A stretch of DNA of 64,000 nucleotides from Acidobacteriota bacterium (GTDB taxonomy: Bacteria; Acidobacteriota; Terriglobia; Acidiferrales; UBA7541). Both the position numbers and the translations under genes were made by a program. Shown one piece after another: positions 61,073 to 64,000 of this stretch (within the stretch, counting starts at the first letter, position 1; every line of letters starts with the position of its first letter). The notes beneath the pieces were generated by a model, which was given only the letters and a program-made list of their open reading frames with translations, was not told the DNA's origin and searched no databases. The stretch is taken from positions 186,001-250,000 of the forward strand of contig JABCZD010000001.1 in assembly GCA_013289855.1 (NCBI GenBank). Direction: 5' to 3'.

Positions 61073-64000
61073 ATGGGGCAACCGCAGTTCGTTCACCTGC
61101 ACGTTCATACCGATTTCAGTTTACTCGACGGGGCTTGCGAAACCAGCGAGCTGCTCGACGAAGCGTCGCGGCAGAAAATGCCGGCGGTGGCGATTACGGA
61201 TCACGGCAACCTGTTCGCTGCGGCGAATTTTTTCTACGAAGCCAGCAAGCGCGACGTGAAGGCCATCATCGGCTGCGAAGTGTACGTGGCCAAGGGCAGC
61301 CGCCACGAGCGCGGAGAGAAAAATGGTCCGCCGAGCGGCAAACAGAATGGCGAAGATCCGGAGACCGGGGGACGCGGCAACAATCATCTGGTGCTGTTGA
61401 GCGAAAACCTTGAAGGCTATCACAATCTCATCAAGCTGGTGTCCGCGGGATTTCTGGAAGGTTTTTATTACAAGCCGCGTATCGATTACGACTTGCTGGC
61501 CAAACACAGCAAAGGATTGATTGCGCTTTCCGCGTGCCTGAAAGGCCCCGTCACGGAAGCGGTGGTGGATCAGAAATACGATCTGGCCAAAGAGAACGCT
61601 TACCGGCTGCGCGATATTTTCGGGAAGAATAATTTCTTTCTGGAAATTCAGGATCAGGGACTGGTGATCGAAAAGGCTGTGAACCCGGACCTGGTGCGGC
61701 TGTCGAAGGAATCCGGTATTCCGTTGGTGGCTACGAACGATTGCCACTATCTGCATCACGAAGACGCCCACGCGCAAGAAGTCCTGCTGTGCATTCAGAC
61801 TGGCAAGACTATGAGCGATGAGCGGCGCATGAAGTTTGCGACGGATCAGTTTTATTTCAAGACCGCGGGGGAGATGGCGAAGGTGTTCGGCGAACTTCCC
61901 GATGCTCTCAGTCGCACCGTGGAGATCGCCAGCCGCTGCAACGTAAAGATCGCGCCGATTCCGAATCCTTTTCCGACCTTTGCGGTTCCCCAGGGGCACA
62001 CGCCGGGAAGTTATTTTGAGAAGGTGGCGCGCGAGGGTTTCGCCAGCCGCGTGCCGTTTCTTGAGGCGCTTGCGAAACAGGGCGCGCTGAGCAATCCACT
62101 TTCCGAGTACGAACGGCGGCTCACTTCTGAAATTCAAATGATCAAGAAGATGCGCTATGAAGGCTACTTCTTGATCGTGTGGGATTTTATTCATTACGCC
62201 AAGGCGCAGGGCGTGCCAGTAGGGCCGGGGCGCGGTTCGGCGGCGGGCAGCCTGGTTAGCTACGCGCTGAGGATTACCGACGTCGATCCGCTGCAATACA
62301 ACTTGCTGTTTGAGCGCTTCTTGAATCCTGAGCGCGTGTCGATGCCGGATATCGATATCGACTTCTGCATGCGGCGGCGCGGCGAATTGATCGAGTATGT
62401 GACGCAGAAGTATGGCCGAGAGAACGTGGCTCAGATCATTACGTTCGGCACCATGGCAGCGAAAGCGGCGGTGAAGGACGTGGGCCGCGCCATGGATATC
62501 CCTTACGGGGAAGTGGACCGGCTGGCGAAGCTCATCCCGACGACGCTTGGTATCGAGCTTGCGGACGCGTTGAAAGAGGCGCCACAACTCAAAGCGGCGG
62601 TGGACGGCGACGAGCGTTTGAAAGATTTGATGAAGGTGGCGCTGCGGCTGGAGGGATTGTCGCGGCATGCTTCGACGCATGCGGCGGGCGTGGTGATTTC
62701 GCCGCAGCTGCTCACCGACCTCGTTCCCATTTACAAGACCAGCCGGGATGAAATCACCACGCAGTACGACATGAACGGCTTGGAGCGTATCGGCCTGCTA
62801 AAGATGGATTTTCTCGGGCTGACTACACTGACGGTGCTGCACGACGCGGTGAAGATGGTGGAGCAGAGCCGCGGTACGCATCTGGAAATTGACAAATTGC
62901 CGCTGGATGATGCCGATACCTACAAACTTTTCGCGAAGGGCGATACCACCGCGATCTTTCAGTTTGAATCGCACGGCATGCGGGACATTTTGCGCCGTTA
63001 CCAGCCCACGAAAATCGAAGACCTGACCGCGCTGAACGCGCTGTATCGTCCCGGTCCGATACAAGGCGGGATGATCGACGATTTCATCAATCGCAAGCAT
63101 GGCAAAACGAAAGTGACTTACGAGCTTCCGCAGATGGAAGAGATTCTGCAGGAAACTTATGGCGTGATTCTGTATCAGGAACAGGTAATGCAGATTGCCA
63201 ACCGTCTGGCGAGTTTTTCGCTCGGTGAAGCCGATATTTTGCGCCGCGCGATGGGCAAGAAAAAGAAGGAAGAGATGGCCGCGCAACGCGCCAAGTTCAT
63301 GACCGGGTGCCAGGCCAATAAGATCTCCGATAAAAAGGCCGAGCGCATCTTTAATTTGATGGAAGAGTTCGCGGGCTACGGATTCAATAAGTCACATTCG
63401 TGCGCCTACGCACTGCTGGCCTATCAGACCGCCTACCTGAAGACGCACTACCCGGTGGAGTTCATGGCCGCGCTGCTGACTTCCGAAGCCGGCAACTCCG
63501 ACAAAACCGTGAAGTACATCAACGAAGCGCGGGGTATGAGCATTCCGATCCTGCCGCCGGACGTGAACGAAAGCGATTTGTATTTCACGCCGATTGGCGA
63601 AGCCATTCGCTTCGGTATGGCCGCCATCAAAAACGTGGGAGAAAACACCGCCAAGGCCATTCGCGAGTCGCGACTGAGCTCCGGTGAATTCCGCACGCTG
63701 TATGATTTTTGCGAACGCATTGAATCGCGCTTCCTGAATAAGCGCGTGTTTGAAAGCTTGATCAAGTCCGGCGCGCTGGATTCCCTGGGCGGGCGCGAGA
63801 GCATGATGGCGTCGGTGGACGACGCGGTGAACGCGCTGCAACGCGCCTCGCGCTCGCGAGAATCCGGCCAGCACGGGTTATTTGGCGGTGGCGGCTCGAC
63901 GCCGGAGCCGACACTCTTCGAACTGCGCGACGCTCCGCAGTGGAGCGAAGAAGAGCGCCTGACCAGCGAGTACGCCATGTTGGGCTTTTACGTTTCCGGG
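61073..64000 (+). CDS. dnaE: DNA polymerase III alpha subunit, partial
   Basis: The replicative DNA polymerase, truncated by the window end after 976 codons. The N-terminal PHP domain is FVHLHVHTDFSLLDGACE and ITDHGNLFAAANFF. The C-family palm contains GPGRGSAAGSL and the catalytic aspartates D426/D428 in MPDIDIDFCMRRRGELIEY. The fingers (QFESHGMRDILRR, LNALYRPGPIQGGMIDDF in segments) and QEQVMQIAN, LRRAMGKKK, FNKSHSCAYALLAYQTAYLK follow. The helix-hairpin-helix region is beginning at the edge. It is DnaE1-like in length and motif set. The nearest AGGAG is about 18 nt before ATG 61073, so the start is somewhat uncertain. Confidence 0.96.
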   Translation, partial: MGQPQFVHLHVHTDFSLLDGACETSELLDEASRQKMPAVAITDHGNLFAAANFFYEASKRDVKAIIGCEVYVAKGSRHERGEKNGPPSGKQNGEDPETGGRGNNHLVLLSENLEGYHNLIKLVSAGFLEGFYYKPRIDYDLLAKHSKGLIALSACLKGPVTEAVVDQKYDLAKENAYRLRDIFGKNNFFLEIQDQGLVIEKAVNPDLVRLSKESGIPLVATNDCHYLHHEDAHAQEVLLCIQTGKTMSDERRMKFATDQFYFKTAGEMAKVFGELPDALSRTVEIASRCNVKIAPIPNPFPTFAVPQGHTPGSYFEKVAREGFASRVPFLEALAKQGALSNPLSEYERRLTSEIQMIKKMRYEGYFLIVWDFIHYAKAQGVPVGPGRGSAAGSLVSYALRITDVDPLQYNLLFERFLNPERVSMPDIDIDFCMRRRGELIEYVTQKYGRENVAQIITFGTMAAKAAVKDVGRAMDIPYGEVDRLAKLIPTTLGIELADALKEAPQLKAAVDGDERLKDLMKVALRLEGLSRHASTHAAGVVISPQLLTDLVPIYKTSRDEITTQYDMNGLERIGLLKMDFLGLTTLTVLHDAVKMVEQSRGTHLEIDKLPLDDADTYKLFAKGDTTAIFQFESHGMRDILRRYQPTKIEDLTALNALYRPGPIQGGMIDDFINRKHGKTKVTYELPQMEEILQETYGVILYQEQVMQIANRLASFSLGEADILRRAMGKKKKEEMAAQRAKFMTGCQANKISDKKAERIFNLMEEFAGYGFNKSHSCAYALLAYQTAYLKTHYPVEFMAALLTSEAGNSDKTVKYINEARGMSIPILPPDVNESDLYFTPIGEAIRFGMAAIKNVGENTAKAIRESRLSSGEFRTLYDFCERIESRFLNKRVFESLIKSGALDSLGGRESMMASVDDAVNALQRASRSRESGQHGLFGGGGSTPEPTLFELRDAPQWSEEERLTSEYAMLGFYVSG

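Noticed and set aside
61121..62680. Minus-strand 519-codon frame opposite dnaE
   Set aside because: dnaE motifs are continuous on the plus strand; the antisense translation has no recognisable domain.

Overview
This window looks like a chromosomal segment of an acidobacterium, probably Acidobacteriota class Terriglobia. That placement is inferred from gene content and style, not from a marker-gene comparison. The supporting features are an ECF sigma factor overlapping a Ser/Thr kinase with a TPR-type tail, a VWFA-domain secreted protein, a diderm envelope gene set (Tol-Pal, LpxD, OmpA-like), frequent GTG/TTG starts, high GC, and short palindromic intergenic repeats. I saw no rRNA, tRNA, CRISPR array, prophage or intact insertion sequence.

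Layout. 1-4070: Ser/Thr kinase (cut by the window edge) and its ECF sigma factor, a zinc-ribbon protein translationally coupled to a NarL-type response regulator, and a DUF1330 protein. 4420-9846: a TonB-like protein with an N-terminal cytoplasmic domain, an OmpA-family coiled-coil protein, and a secreted PNGase A-type glycoamidase. 9927-15410 (minus): a complete Tol-Pal operon in the order tolQ-tolR-tolA/tonB-tolB-pal-cpoB. 15901-19893: miaB, a bifunctional nuclease, a MATE transporter and a PilZ protein. 19894-24164: a looser, repeat-rich stretch with an orphan promoter, a small membrane protein divergent from a PIN-domain protein, a 39-codon ORF ending in a hairpin repeat, a BON lipoprotein and a multi-TM protein. 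24538-35816: a one-directional run of seven exported proteins: YceI, arylsulfatase, three DUF1254/DUF1214 proteins, a VWFA protein and a triple-repeat Gly/Tyr-rich protein. 36013-37532: an aldo/keto reductase and a small secreted protein.

37772-43342 (minus) is a periplasmic formate dehydrogenase operon, fdnG-fdnH-fdnI-fdhE. The catalytic subunit carries an in-frame TGA followed by a SECIS-like hairpin, so it is one 1045-residue selenoprotein rather than two genes. 43724-47364: acyl-CoA dehydrogenase, a glyoxalase-fold/PP2C phosphatase fusion and MeaB. 47575-49410: MTA phosphorylase and a PfkB kinase. 49455-55091 is a tightly packed run: MgtC-like protein, LD-carboxypeptidase, Mpl ligase, M61 peptidase and PlsC. 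LdcA and Mpl are consecutive steps in recycling murein peptides. 55088-56771 (minus): lpxD and an unknown protein. 56855 to the end: murJ, a Xer recombinase, a PcnB/CCA-type nucleotidyltransferase with a histone-like tail, and dnaE (cut by the window edge).

The items most worth a second look are the exported gene run at 24.5-35.8 kb, the glyoxalase-PP2C fusion, the PIN/membrane-protein pair, the bacterial PNGase A, the selenocysteine formate dehydrogenase, the hairpin repeat with its small ORF, the 9-bp-periodic CGCAGAG arrays and two operator-like palindromes on promoters. Database identities are from motif recognition only; no searches were run.
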